A stretch of 21,362 bases of DNA from Deltaproteobacteria bacterium (GTDB taxonomy: Bacteria; Desulfobacterota; SM23-61). The notes under the pieces were generated by a model. The model searched no databases and was not told the origin of the DNA. It was given only the letters and a program-made list of their open reading frames with translations. Positions 7,574 to 15,727 of this stretch are shown one piece after another (position 1 is the first letter of the stretch; every line of letters begins with the position of its first letter). A program made the translations under genes and the position numbers. Where the stretch lies: the NCBI GenBank assembly GCA_029857975.1, contig JAOUFX010000002.1, forward strand, positions 1-21,362, written 5' to 3'.

Positions 7574-9241
7574 ATGCGTAGCGATTTAATGAAGAAGGGA
7601 TTGGAGAAAGCCCCCCACCGTTCTCTCTTTAAGGCCATGGGCTTTACCGATGAAGAAATCCGCCGACCGATGGTCGGCATTGCCAATTCAGCCAATGAGA
7701 TCATTCCCGGCCATATCCATTTGGATAAAATCGTCGAGGCCGTGAAAGCTGGGGTGCGCATGGCTGGAGGGACACCCATAGAATTCTGCACGATCGGTGT
7801 TTGTGACGGGATCGCCATGAACCATGAAGGGATGAAATATTCTCTGGCCAGCCGGGAGCTGATCGCCGACTCGGTTGAAGTTATGGCTACCGCCCATCCC
7901 TTCGATGCCTTGGTCCTTGTTCCCAACTGCGACAAGATTGTCCCCGGAATGCTTATGGCCGCCATGCGGTTAAACCTTCCTTCCCTTGTGATCAGCGGTG
8001 GGCCTATGCTAGCGGGTAAATTTGAAGAAAGAGAAGTAGATTTGATCGGGGTCTTCGAAGGTGTGGGCCGGGTAGCCCGCGGTGAATGGACAGAAGCCCA
8101 ATTGAAAGACCTGGAAGAATGCGCTTGCCCGGGTTGCGGCTCCTGTGCGGGCATGTTTACGGCCAACTCGATGAACTGTTTGTCGGAAGCTCTGGGTTTG
8201 GCTCTTCCGGGGAACGGGACAATTCCCGCCGTGATGGCCGCTCGCATTCGGCTGGCCAAAATGGCCGGAACAAAAATTATGGAACTTTGGAAAAAGAATA
8301 TCCGCACGCGGGACATTGCCACCCTCCATGCTTTTAAAAATGCCATGGCTGTGGACATGGCGCTGGGATGTTCCACCAACACAGTTTTGCATCTGCCGGC
8401 CATTGCCCATGAAGCGAAAATTGACTTGAATTTGGACTTATTCAATACCATGAGCAACAAGACTCCGCACCTGTGCTTTCTCAGCCCTGCGGGTCCTCAC
8501 CACCTGCAGGACCTTGATGCCGCCGGAGGCGTCCCAGCGGTGATCGCTGAATTGGCCAAGATAGGAGAGATCGATAAGACGGTAATGACCGCCACCGGCA
8601 AAAATTTGGGCCAGAATTTAAAAGGAGTTAAAGTCAAGGACTACGGAGTGATCCGGTCCATTCACGACCCTTATCACAAAGAAGGAGGCCTGGCTATCCT
8701 GCGGGGAAATTTGGCTCCAGACGGAGCAGTGGTGAAACAATCCGCTGTAGCACCCGAGATGATGGTGAATGAAGGCACAGCCATTGTCTTTGAGTCCGAA
8801 GAAGAAACCATGGAAGCCATCCTGAAAGGAAAGGTGAAGCCCGGCCATATTGTGGTGGTTCGATACGAGGGCCCTAAAGGCGGGCCGGGGATGCGGGAAA
8901 TGCTTTCTCCCACTTCCGCGATTGTCGGTATGGGGCTGGATAAAGATGTAGCCTTGATCACCGACGGGAGGTTCAGTGGCGGCTCCCGGGGTGCAGCCAT
9001 CGGGCATGTCTCACCGGAAGCTGCCGAAGGAGGGTTGATTGCGCTGGTAAAGAATGGGGACCGGATATCGATCAATATTCCGAAAAAAAAGCTAATTCTC
9101 CTGGTTAGTGAGGAGGAAATCAAAAAAAGGAAAAAAAATTGGAAGCCGCCAAAGCCGAAGATAAAATTCGGCTATGCAGCCCGGTATGCCCAGATGGTGA
9201 CGTCAGCAGGTACGGGAGCGGTTTTTAAAGATTTTTTTTAG
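7574..9241 (+). CDS. ilvD: Dihydroxy-acid dehydratase
   Basis: IlvD dehydrates 2,3-dihydroxyisovalerate and 2,3-dihydroxy-3-methylvalerate to the 2-keto acids in valine, isoleucine and leucine synthesis. The 555-residue protein has the usual length. Key motifs are [10 protein letters not shown] and [17 protein letters not shown] with iron-sulfur cysteines, [23 protein letters not shown] and [11 protein letters not shown] near the C-terminus. Where [2Fe-2S] members have TPCN, this one has PGHIHL as in the E. coli enzyme, so I infer an oxygen-sensitive [4Fe-4S] type. The ATG at 7574 follows GGAGG by 7 bases and lies downstream of a clear promoter. The C-terminal tail is Lys-rich ([13 protein letters not shown]). 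It stands alone, with no ilvBN or ilvC next to it. Confidence 0.97.
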   Translation: MRSDLMKKGLEKAPHRSLFKAMGFTDEEIRRPMVGIANSANEIIPGHIHLDKIVEAVKAGVRMAGGTPIEFCTIGVCDGIAMNHEGMKYSLASRELIADSVEVMATAHPFDALVLVPNCDKIVPGMLMAAMRLNLPSLVISGGPMLAGKFEEREVDLIGVFEGVGRVARGEWTEAQLKDLEECACPGCGSCAGMFTANSMNCLSEALGLALPGNGTIPAVMAARIRLAKMAGTKIMELWKKNIRTRDIATLHAFKNAMAVDMALGCSTNTVLHLPAIAHEAKIDLNLDLFNTMSNKTPHLCFLSPAGPHHLQDLDAAGGVPAVIAELAKIGEIDKTVMTATGKNLGQNLKGVKVKDYGVIRSIHDPYHKEGGLAILRGNLAPDGAVVKQSAVAPEMMVNEGTAIVFESEEETMEAILKGKVKPGHIVVVRYEGPKGGPGMREMLSPTSAIVGMGLDKDVALITDGRFSGGSRGAAIGHVSPEAAEGGLIALVKNGDRISINIPKKKLILLVSEEEIKKRKKNWKPPKPKIKFGYAARYAQMVTSAGTGAVFKDFF

Positions 9242-9252
9242 CCTAAACCGAC

Positions 9253-9317
9253 AATAAAACAGGAGCCAGAATAGAGAATAATCCCGCTTTTTGGGAAAAT
9301 CTGGCTCCTGTTTTATT
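9253..9317. terminator. Large perfect palindrome after ilvD
   Basis: Two 18-base arms (9253-9270 and 9300-9317) are exact reverse complements, reading AATAAAACAGGAGCCAGA and its partner, around a 29-base loop that contains a smaller TCCC/GGGA stem. The element begins 12 bases after the ilvD stop codon. The right arm ends in TTTTATT, so it can act as a terminator, but its size and perfection also fit a mobile palindromic repeat (REP- or MITE-like). Confidence 0.7.
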
Positions 9318-9378
9318 AATTCTTCCTTCGCAATTCATTGATAAACATCTTTTTTTTAAAAAAACCTTCATTTTTTTC

Positions 9379-9405
9379 TTGACAAGGTTTTTTTTATGAC
9401 ATAAT
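9379..9405 (+). promoter_or_regulatory. Candidate promoter of the merR-kamA unit
   Basis: TTGACA (9379-9384) is followed after 15 bases by CATAAT (9400-9405). The hexamers are good but the spacing is short for sigma70; a poorer hexamer, TAATCT, stands at 17 bases. It lies just upstream of the direct repeats at 9416-9442. Confidence 0.45.
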
Positions 9406-9415
9406 CTGTAGAAAA

Positions 9416-9442
9416 ATAGATTTATATTTATTTATAGATTTA
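9416..9442 (+). promoter_or_regulatory. Direct repeat ATAGATTTA x2, possible operator
   Basis: ATAGATTTA occurs at 9416-9424 and 9434-9442, an 18-base period close to two helical turns, just downstream of the candidate -10. AATCT at 9403-9407 also forms a dyad with AGATT at 9418-9422. The location fits autoregulation by the MerR-type protein encoded next, but the region is very AT-rich and chance is possible. Confidence 0.3.
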
Positions 9443-9496
9443 AACTTATAACTATTTGCCTACTTCAAAAAGATAAGGATCCTCTGGAGAAAACCC

Positions 9497-9751
9497 ATGA
9501 GGACTTCAGATATATTAAAAAAATTAAATATTCCAAGGCATAAGCTTTATTATTTAGAGCAGAAAGGGTATGTCAAGCCGAAACGGATCCCCATGGGGGA
9601 ACTTGAAACCAGGGAATACAGTGAAGAAGATTTTAAAAAGCTCGAACTAATTTGGAAATATTTACAAAACGGCTTCAAACATAAAATTGCTTACCAAAAG
9701 GCTTTGGAAGAACTGCAAAGTCCAAAACTTGATCTTGAGAGGGGACCATGA
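9497..9751 (+). CDS. Small MerR-type HTH protein
   Basis: This 84-residue protein has the MerR helix-turn-helix layout: TSDILKKLNIPRHKLYYLEQ is the recognition part, KGYVKPKR resembles the wing, and REYSEEDFKKLELIWKYLQNGF the second helical pair. It is only the DNA-binding half. The long dimerisation helix and effector-binding domain of full MerR regulators (120-270 residues) are missing, and no cysteine metal site is present. The ATG follows GGAG by 7 bases. It overlaps kamA by four bases (ATGA), so the two are translated together, and I infer that it senses or controls something linked to the aminomutase. It could be an autoregulator or a protein partner. Confidence 0.85.
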   Translation: MRTSDILKKLNIPRHKLYYLEQKGYVKPKRIPMGELETREYSEEDFKKLELIWKYLQNGFKHKIAYQKALEELQSPKLDLERGP

Positions 9752-10947
9752 GCGTTGCAGGCAGTACCGTGCTCCCGAAGGAGCCTATTAAAACGGTTAG
9801 TCGGGCAGAGGCCACGGTCTCTGCAGAGGAGGAACACCAACGCAACCCGTGGAAAGATGCCACCGAGGAAGAATGGGAAGACTGGCGGTGGCAACTGAAA
9901 CATCGTGTCACCAGCGCGGAGCAGCTCAAACTAATCTTAAACCTTAGCCAGGAAGAAATCGCCGCCATCGAAGCCTCGAAAGGAAGGATGGCTACCGCCA
10001 TCACCCCCTACTTTGCCAAATTGATGGACCGTAATGATCCCAACTGCCCCATTCGCCGCCAGGCCATTCCAACCCTGGAAGAATTTCACTTCTCTCCTCA
10101 TGACCTTTTTGACCCTTGTGCCGAAGATGAAAATTCTCCCGTCCATGGCCTGGTCCACCGCTATCCCGATCGCGTACTTCTTTTAGTCACGGATAAGTGC
10201 GCCGTTTACTGCCGCTATTGCACGCGCCGCCGGGTGGTGGGCTCGAGTGAAAAGTGCATTACCGAGGAAAAACTGGATGAAGCTGTGGCCTACATCCAGT
10301 CTACGAAAAAGGTTCGGGACGTTTTGATTTCAGGCGGCGATCCTCTGCTTTTTGAGGACGACCACTTGGAAGGGATCATTGCCAAAGTAAGGAAGATTCC
10401 CCATGTAGAGATTATCCGCATCGGAACGCGGGTTCCGGTAACTCTTCCCCAGCGGATCAATCCAACGCTAACCTCGATGTTGAAGAAATATCACCCCCTT
10501 TGGATGAGTATCCACTTCAGCCACCCCAAGGAGATCACGAAGGAAGTGCGCCGGGCCTGCGCCATGCTGGCGGATTCCGGCATCCCTCTGGGAAGCCAGA
10601 CCGTTCTGCTGCGGAAAATTAACGACCGCCCCGTAGTGATGAAGCGTCTCATGCACGAGCTCTTGAAAATCCGCGTCCGCCCCTACTACATCTATCAATG
10701 TGACCTGGCCATGGGCACAGAGCACTTTCGCACCCCTGTTGCCGTGGGGATTAATATCATCGAAAAACTGCGGGGACACACCACGGGTTACGCCGTTCCC
10801 AGCTTTGTCATTGACGCTCCCGGCGGTGGAGGAAAGATTCCCGTAGGACCTACCTATCTGATCTCCCAGGATAAAGGAAAAATGGTCTTGAGGAACTATC
10901 AGGGGAAAGTGTTTGAGTATCAAGAACCCCAAAGCCAGGGTTCCTGA
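9748..10947 (+). CDS. kamA: Lysine 2,3-aminomutase (KamA family radical SAM)
   Basis: KamA converts L-lysine to L-beta-lysine using SAM, a [4Fe-4S] cluster and PLP. The cluster motif is CAVYCRYC (Cys151, 155, 158), the PLP lysine is Lys363 in DAPGGGGK, and SGGDPL is the SAM-associated motif. Asp319 (YQCDLAMG) and Asp356 (VIDAPGGGG) match the two aspartates that hold the substrate's side-chain amine in clostridial KAM, with identical spacing; the glutamate 2,3-aminomutases replace them. That supports lysine as substrate. The 399-residue protein ends soon after VFEYQEP and lacks the C-terminal Cys cluster that binds zinc in clostridial KAM. It retains the N-terminal PWKDATEEEWEDW region that EpmB proteins lack. 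No ablB acetyltransferase or lysine-fermentation gene is adjacent, so the pathway is open. Confidence 0.93.
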   Translation: MSVAGSTVLPKEPIKTVSRAEATVSAEEEHQRNPWKDATEEEWEDWRWQLKHRVTSAEQLKLILNLSQEEIAAIEASKGRMATAITPYFAKLMDRNDPNCPIRRQAIPTLEEFHFSPHDLFDPCAEDENSPVHGLVHRYPDRVLLLVTDKCAVYCRYCTRRRVVGSSEKCITEEKLDEAVAYIQSTKKVRDVLISGGDPLLFEDDHLEGIIAKVRKIPHVEIIRIGTRVPVTLPQRINPTLTSMLKKYHPLWMSIHFSHPKEITKEVRRACAMLADSGIPLGSQTVLLRKINDRPVVMKRLMHELLKIRVRPYYIYQCDLAMGTEHFRTPVAVGINIIEKLRGHTTGYAVPSFVIDAPGGGGKIPVGPTYLISQDKGKMVLRNYQGKVFEYQEPQSQGS

Positions 10948-10972
10948 TCATCCTGTGAATCTGGAAAAATCG

Positions 10973-11013
10973 AGCCCTCTTGCTTAAACGGAAAGAGGGC
11001 TTTTTTATTTTTT
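10973..11013. terminator. Rho-independent terminator between kamA and lon
   Basis: AGCCCTCTT (10973-10981) pairs perfectly with AAGAGGGCT (10993-11001) around an 11-base loop, followed on the plus strand by TTTTTATTTTTT. It ends the kamA transcript. On the minus strand the same stem is followed by CGATTTTTCC, so it may also serve lon, whose stop codon is in the T-rich tail. Confidence 0.9.
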
Positions 11014-13428
11014 AGGCTTCTTTTTCAGGGCCAACTGGATTACTTCGTCCATACGCTGTACGAAGTGGAATTTCATGTCCTTTTTCACCTGCTCGGGAAC
11101 CTCTTCCAAATCTTTTTCGTTCTTCTTGGGCAGAATGACCGTGGTGATGCCGGCACGCCTGGCTGCCAACACCTTTTCTTTAATTCCACCCACAGGAAGA
11201 ACCAGCCCCCGGAGAGTAATCTCTCCGGTCATGGCCACATCGTTGCGTACCGGCTTTCCGGTAAGTAAAGAGGTCAGGGCGGTAAGCATCGTTACGCCTG
11301 CGGAAGGCCCATCTTTGGGAATGGCCCCGGCAGGTACATGGATATGGATGTCGCTGTTGTCGTAGAAGTTTTCGGGAACCTTCAATGCCTTGGCTTTGGA
11401 GCGCACATAACTCAAAGCGGCCTGAGCGGATTCCTTCATGACCTCCCCCAATTGCCCCGTAAGGGAGAATCCTTTGCGCCCTTTCATGCGCGTGGCTTCA
11501 ATGAAAAGGATATCTCCTCCGGTGGGAGTCCAGGCCAACCCAGTGGCTACCCCCGGCTCAGAAGTGCGTTCCGCCACTTCCGAGAAAAATTTAATTGGGC
11601 CCAAATAAGCAGGCACATTTTCGGCATCAATGCTCGTTAGGGTTTCCTGCCCCTCAGCCACGCGTTTCGCCACTCCCCGGCATACATTGGCAATCTCCCG
11701 CTCCAAATTGCGCACTCCCGCTTCCCGGGTGTATTCGAGAGCGATGCGGCGCAGGGCTCCATCCTCAAATTTTATATTCTTTTCCCCCAGGCCATGGGCC
11801 TCAACCTGCCTGGGAACCAAATAATCTCTGGCAATCCTCAACTTCTCTTCTTCGGTATAGCCCGGAAGATCCAAAACTTCCATCCGGTCCCGCAAGGCCG
11901 GTGGAATCGGATCTAAAATATTGGCCGTAGTAATGAACATGACTCTGCTGAGGTCAAAGGGTACGTCGATATAATGATCGGAAAAGGAATTATTCTGTTC
12001 CGGATCCAGGACTTCCAATAAAGCCGCCGAGGGATCGCCGCGAAAATCCATCCCTAACTTATCGATTTCATCGAGCATGAAGAGGGGATTATTGGAGCCG
12101 GCCTTACGGATCCCCTGAATAATCCGGCCGGGGAGAGCGCCGACATACGTACGGCGATGGCCGCGAATTTCCGCTTCATCACGCACTCCGCCTAAGGACA
12201 TGCGGATAAACTTACGCCCTAACGCTTTGGCGATGGACTTCCCCACCGAGGTTTTCCCTGTACCCGGAGGCCCGACAAAACAAAGAATCGGACCCTTCAT
12301 ATCCGTCTTGAGCTTGCGGACCGACAAATATTCCAAGATGCGTTTTTTCACTTTCTCCAGATCATAGTGATCTTCATCCAGGACTTTCTGAGCCTGGGGG
12401 ATATCCAAATTGTCCGCAGTGGCAACGGCCCAGGGAAGTTCGATGAGCCATTCGAGGTAGGTTCGGGAGACCGTGTATTCTGCAGCCGCCGGAGGCATCT
12501 TGGCCAGGCGTTCAAGTTCCCGTTCTCCTTCTTTCATCGCCTCCGGTGGGAGTTTGGCTTGAACCAAGCGTTGCCGCAGTTCCTCAATTTCTACCGTCCG
12601 CTCGTCTCTTTCTCCCAACTCCCTCTGGATGGCCTTGAGTTGCTCGCGCAGGAAATATTCTCGTTGCGATTTGTCAATCCCTTCCCGGACCTGAGTTTGA
12701 ATCTTGGAGCTTAGTTCCAGAACGCTGAGCTCCTTGGTGAGCAGTAGATTGGCCTTGTCCAGGCGGTCTTTAACGTTAAGCGTCTCCAGGATGGCTTGCT
12801 TATCTGCCAGGGGAACATTCAGGGAGGAAGCGACGAGGTCGGCCAAAGCCCCGGGTTCATCGAGGTTCATGGCCACGATAGCCAATTCAGGCGGGAGATT
12901 GGGGGCCAATTCCACCACCTTCTGGAAGATGCCTTTCACCCCCACCATCAAGGCTTGCGTATCCCCTTTCGCCTCCACTGTATCTTGCAGGGGAATAACC
13001 CTGGCCCGGAGGAAGGGTTCCCGTTGGGTAAACTCCTTGAGGCGGATGCGTCCAGTTCCCTGGATAAGCAGGCGGATGCTGCTGTTGGGAACTTTGATCA
13101 TTTTGAGAATGTAAGCCGCGCAGCCGATTTCGAACAAATCTTCCGCTTTAACCTGCTGCTCCATCTCTCTACTTTTTATGGCCACAATGCCGACTACTTT
13201 ATTGGAGATTAGAGCGGCGTCGATCAGCTTGATCAGCGGTTCCTGGCTGACCATCAAAGGCAGGATCATTTTGGGATAAAGCGTTGTCTCACGGATGGGG
13301 ATGATGGGCAGTTCATCGGGGATCTCTATTTCCTTAGGCCCCTCCCCTTCCCCGGCTATTTGACCCGCGGGAGAGTTCTCCAAGATCATCTTAGATTCAT
13401 CAGGAATCAAAATCTGATTGGCGTTCAT
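11005..13428 (-). CDS. lon: ATP-dependent protease Lon
   Basis: Lon is a cytoplasmic AAA+ serine protease that degrades damaged proteins and some regulators. The 807-residue protein shows the N-terminal substrate-binding LON domain starting at [13 protein letters not shown], a coiled-coil linker ([19 protein letters not shown]), and the ATPase with Walker [10 protein letters not shown] (Lys392) and Walker [11 protein letters not shown]. The protease domain carries Ser709 in KDGPSAG and Lys752 in GGIKEK, 43 residues apart as in E. coli. Length is normal (784 in E. coli); the difference is a longer N-terminus of about 37 residues. Its start overlaps the hsp20 stop by four bases (ATGA), so the two are translationally coupled. 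Confidence 0.98.
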   Translation of the reverse strand: MNANQILIPDESKMILENSPAGQIAGEGEGPKEIEIPDELPIIPIRETTLYPKMILPLMVSQEPLIKLIDAALISNKVVGIVAIKSREMEQQVKAEDLFEIGCAAYILKMIKVPNSSIRLLIQGTGRIRLKEFTQREPFLRARVIPLQDTVEAKGDTQALMVGVKGIFQKVVELAPNLPPELAIVAMNLDEPGALADLVASSLNVPLADKQAILETLNVKDRLDKANLLLTKELSVLELSSKIQTQVREGIDKSQREYFLREQLKAIQRELGERDERTVEIEELRQRLVQAKLPPEAMKEGERELERLAKMPPAAAEYTVSRTYLEWLIELPWAVATADNLDIPQAQKVLDEDHYDLEKVKKRILEYLSVRKLKTDMKGPILCFVGPPGTGKTSVGKSIAKALGRKFIRMSLGGVRDEAEIRGHRRTYVGALPGRIIQGIRKAGSNNPLFMLDEIDKLGMDFRGDPSAALLEVLDPEQNNSFSDHYIDVPFDLSRVMFITTANILDPIPPALRDRMEVLDLPGYTEEEKLRIARDYLVPRQVEAHGLGEKNIKFEDGALRRIALEYTREAGVRNLEREIANVCRGVAKRVAEGQETLTSIDAENVPAYLGPIKFFSEVAERTSEPGVATGLAWTPTGGDILFIEATRMKGRKGFSLTGQLGEVMKESAQAALSYVRSKAKALKVPENFYDNSDIHIHVPAGAIPKDGPSAGVTMLTALTSLLTGKPVRNDVAMTGEITLRGLVLPVGGIKEKVLAARRAGITTVILPKKNEKDLEEVPEQVKKDMKFHFVQRMDEVIQLALKKKPKK

Positions 13429-13853
13429 AGGATTTTCACCTCCACGGCCCTGGAGACGGATTCTTTCTTTTTGGGGACAGTGACCATAAGAAATCCTTCG
13501 CGGTAGGAGGCCTTGATCTCATCCACATTGAGGAGAAAGGGAACACGCAGGGTCCGTTCGAAATATCCGTAGTCAATTTCCATTTGATGGAGCTGGGTCT
13601 TGGGGGAAGGGCTGAATTCGGTTCTCGTTCCGGAAATGGCCAGGAGGCCCTTTTCGAAAAGGACCTGAATATCTTCGCCTCTCACCCCGGCGATCTCCAT
13701 AACAACGACCAGGTTGTCTTCGGTTTCATAAATGTCCATCGGCGGGTGAAAGGACCGCTTGGGCTGGTAACCCAAAGGCTTCACCTCTTTGAAAAACTCT
13801 CCCATAAGTCGATGGATTCGGCTTCTCATTTGGTCAAAGTCATCGATCGGCAT
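13425..13853 (-). CDS. Small heat-shock protein, Hsp20/alpha-crystallin family
   Basis: This 142-residue protein is a holdase chaperone that keeps unfolding proteins soluble. It has a short N-terminal arm ([12 protein letters not shown]), an alpha-crystallin domain from about [21 protein letters not shown] to [13 protein letters not shown], and a short C-terminal tail ending VEVKIL that resembles the IxI oligomer-linking motif. The ATG at 13853 follows GGGGAGGGG closely. It is the first gene of a two-gene unit with lon, pairing a holdase with the protease that could clear what cannot be refolded. No HrcA CIRCE element or clear sigma32 site is visible upstream. Confidence 0.95.
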   Translation of the reverse strand: MPIDDFDQMRSRIHRLMGEFFKEVKPLGYQPKRSFHPPMDIYETEDNLVVVMEIAGVRGEDIQVLFEKGLLAISGTRTEFSPSPKTQLHQMEIDYGYFERTLRVPFLLNVDEIKASYREGFLMVTVPKKKESVSRAVEVKIL

Positions 13854-13890
13854 AGTCCCCTCCCCATTTCCCGTTCTGATTTCTATAAAA

Positions 13891-13918
13891 ACTTTATCAG
13901 AAACCCCTCCGGAGTCAA
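13891..13918 (-). promoter_or_regulatory. Candidate promoter of hsp20-lon
   Basis: TTGACT (13918-13913) and TAAAGT (13896-13891) on the minus strand are 16 bases apart, about 40 bases before the hsp20 ATG. This looks like a housekeeping promoter rather than a heat-shock sigma factor site. Confidence 0.45.
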
Positions 13919-13963
13919 TAGCGATTTCACATTGCCCCCTTTCACTTTTTCATCGTCCTTTCC

Positions 13964-13992
13964 TTGAAGATGACCTTTTTTTCTGGTAGTAT
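13964..13992 (+). promoter_or_regulatory. Candidate promoter of the 14051 gene
   Basis: TTGAAG (13964-13969) and TAGTAT (13987-13992) are separated by exactly 17 bases, each matching consensus at four positions. It is back to back with the hsp20 promoter in the divergent intergenic region. Confidence 0.4.
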
Positions 13993-14050
13993 CTTTATGA
14001 CTCAATTTTCTCAAATTCTTGGATAATTCATTATCGCAGGAGAGTGGCGC

Positions 14051-14587
14051 ATGGCGGAGATCAAGAGTGCCATCGAGTTGGCCATGGAAAAGACCAAAGA
14101 CCTTCACCTCTCGCGAGCGGAAATACAGAAGCTCAAAGAAGAGGAGATGAAATCCAAGGCTCAAGGCCTGGTGCATCGCTTCTTGGAAGTTGATTTTCAC
14201 CTCAAGGAAGTGGCCAAGGAATTAATGAAATTTACCCCCGATGAGCGCAAACCATTAGAAAAGCTCATGTGTCAATATTTATCCGAGGCCATCCGCTTGG
14301 ATCGGGATAATGACCTGATCTTCCAGGGGATCGAAACCCTCCGGGAAGAGAGTAAACCCCTTAACCGCCAAATCCAGCAGTTGCTTAAAAAATATCGCGA
14401 ACAGAAAGAAAAAGCTTACGGGGAGGCCGAAAAAAATCTACTAACCCATTGGGAGAAGCAGGGCATTTCTGGCTCGGCGGTTCAGGCCAAGGTTGAAGGA
14501 AGCCAGGAGTGGGAGAAAGCCTTATCCCGATTTAAACCGGCCTTCGAGAAACAGCTTCGAGTCCTACAAGAAGAATTGAAAAAATGA
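14051..14587 (+). CDS. Uncharacterised helical protein
   Basis: I do not recognise this 178-residue protein. It is almost entirely charged and predicted helical, with heptad-like stretches (SRAEIQKLKEEEMKSKAQG, NRQIQQLLKKYREQKEKAYG), no signal peptide and no membrane segment. It contains a single cysteine (in KLMCQYLSEAIRL) and no catalytic or metal motif that I can name. AGGAG lies 8 bases before the ATG, so translation is well supported. It is transcribed divergently from hsp20-lon and precedes a D-2-hydroxyacid dehydrogenase by 43 bases, so a link to either is possible but not shown. A cytoplasmic scaffold or adaptor role is only a guess from its shape. Confidence 0.8.
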   Translation: MAEIKSAIELAMEKTKDLHLSRAEIQKLKEEEMKSKAQGLVHRFLEVDFHLKEVAKELMKFTPDERKPLEKLMCQYLSEAIRLDRDNDLIFQGIETLREESKPLNRQIQQLLKKYREQKEKAYGEAEKNLLTHWEKQGISGSAVQAKVEGSQEWEKALSRFKPAFEKQLRVLQEELKK

Positions 14588-14630
14588 AGACCCCTTTTTA
14601 GGTTGAGCATCAAGGAGGGTCCAGAAAATT

Positions 14631-15587
14631 ATGCCCCGCGTCGTCATCCCCGATGATTTTCCGTCTATTTTATCGGGTACAGAAGCCCTGAATCGGCTTA
14701 GCCGGTCGGCCGAAGTGCAGATCTACACCGAGAAGGCATCCTCCCCGGAAGAGCTCCAGCAAAGGCTCCGGGGGGCCGAAGTCGCCATTAACATCCGGGC
14801 CTACTCTAAATTTACTGAACCTTTACTCCAGGCCTGTCCCGATTTGAAATTGATCTCTGTTTTGGGCATAGGCACGGATAACATCGATCTCCCCGCAGCT
14901 TCCCGGCTGGGGATCAAGGTGTGTAATACTCCCGGCTTCTCAGCCGTCTCCGTAGCTGAGCATACCCTAACCTTGATGCTGGCGGCGGCGCGAAAAATAC
15001 CGGCCCATGATCAGGAGCTTCGCGCCGGCCGCTGGACAAGGCTGCCCATGATCCAGCTTCACGGAAAAACTCTGGGCATCGTGGGCTTTGGCAATATCGG
15101 CCGGCAACTCGCCTCCTTGGCTAAAGGAATCGGCATGCAAGTCTGGGCCTGGACCCTCAACCCCAGCCCGCAAAGAGCCGCCGAAGCCGGCATCCAGTTC
15201 GTGGAATTCGACCGGCTGCTCTCCCAATCGGACGTGATTTCCATCACCATTCAGGCTTCCGAAAAAACCCGCGGTCTTATCTCGCGAGAGGCTCTGGCCA
15301 AGGTAAAACCCTCCGGTATCCTGGTGAATACAGCACGGGCCAGTATCGTTGATACGTCCGCTCTGATCGAATTCTTGCGGACGGGAAAAATTGCGGCGGC
15401 GGCCCTCGATGTCTATGATCAAGAGCCTTTGCCCCCCACAGATCCTCTTTTATCTCTGGCCAATGTGGTCCTCTCTCCGCACAACGCCGGTATGACCCCT
15501 GAGGCCATCGAGAAAGGAAATCAGATGGTCGTGGATAACGTAATCGCTTTCTTCCAGGGCCGGCTGATCAACCTGGTCAATGAATAA
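14631..15587 (+). CDS. D-2-hydroxyacid dehydrogenase, NAD-binding
   Basis: A 318-residue member of the SerA/GyaR-like family that reduces 2-keto acids or oxidises D-2-hydroxy acids. The Rossmann motif is GFGNIG (152-157), and the catalytic triad of the family is present: Arg236 (NTARAS), Glu265 (DVYDQEP) and His284 (SPHNAG). The C-terminal ACT or ASB domains of long phosphoglycerate dehydrogenases are absent, so glyoxylate, hydroxypyruvate or phosphoglycerate could be the substrate. AAGGAGGG lies about 11 bases before the ATG. It is probably cotranscribed with the preceding helical-protein gene. No serC or serB is adjacent to favour serine synthesis. Confidence 0.93.
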   Translation: MPRVVIPDDFPSILSGTEALNRLSRSAEVQIYTEKASSPEELQQRLRGAEVAINIRAYSKFTEPLLQACPDLKLISVLGIGTDNIDLPAASRLGIKVCNTPGFSAVSVAEHTLTLMLAAARKIPAHDQELRAGRWTRLPMIQLHGKTLGIVGFGNIGRQLASLAKGIGMQVWAWTLNPSPQRAAEAGIQFVEFDRLLSQSDVISITIQASEKTRGLISREALAKVKPSGILVNTARASIVDTSALIEFLRTGKIAAAALDVYDQEPLPPTDPLLSLANVVLSPHNAGMTPEAIEKGNQMVVDNVIAFFQGRLINLVNE

Positions 15588-15597
15588 AATACTTGCA

Positions 15598-15700
15598 CCA
15601 CAGAGGGCACAGAGGTCACAGAGAATGATTTAAAATTTACACAAGGAGCTTTATTCTTCATAATTTTTTTAAACCTCTGTGTTCTCTGGGCACTCTGTGG
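15598..15700. repeat. Inverted pair of CCACAGAG-type repeats
   Basis: The left arm (15598-15624) consists of near-tandem 9-base units CACAGAGGG, CACAGAGGT and CACAGAGAA. The right arm (15675-15700) is its inverted copy, matching at 22 of 26 positions. The 50 bases between are AT-rich. The element fills the gap between two convergent genes, and could fold into a long hairpin, but there is no proper T-tract. Very similar CACAGAG arrays are widespread in environmental bacterial genomes (from general knowledge). Confidence 0.75.
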
Positions 15701-15727
15701 CCAATAATAAATTGAATGATCCTTCCT

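Noticed and set aside
7540..8460. A 306-codon open frame antisense to ilvD
   Set aside because: It is wholly inside a certain gene, has no family motif or ribosome-binding site, and reads as a Ser/Pro/Ile-rich shadow of the ilvD codons.
9748..10947. EpmB (EF-P lysine aminomutase) or glutamate 2,3-aminomutase
   Set aside because: The protein has the longer KamA N-terminus and both lysine-specific aspartates, and no epmA or efp is adjacent.
15598..15700. CRISPR array from the CACAGAG units
   Set aside because: Units are 9 bases, contiguous and inverted, with no spacers and no cas genes nearby.
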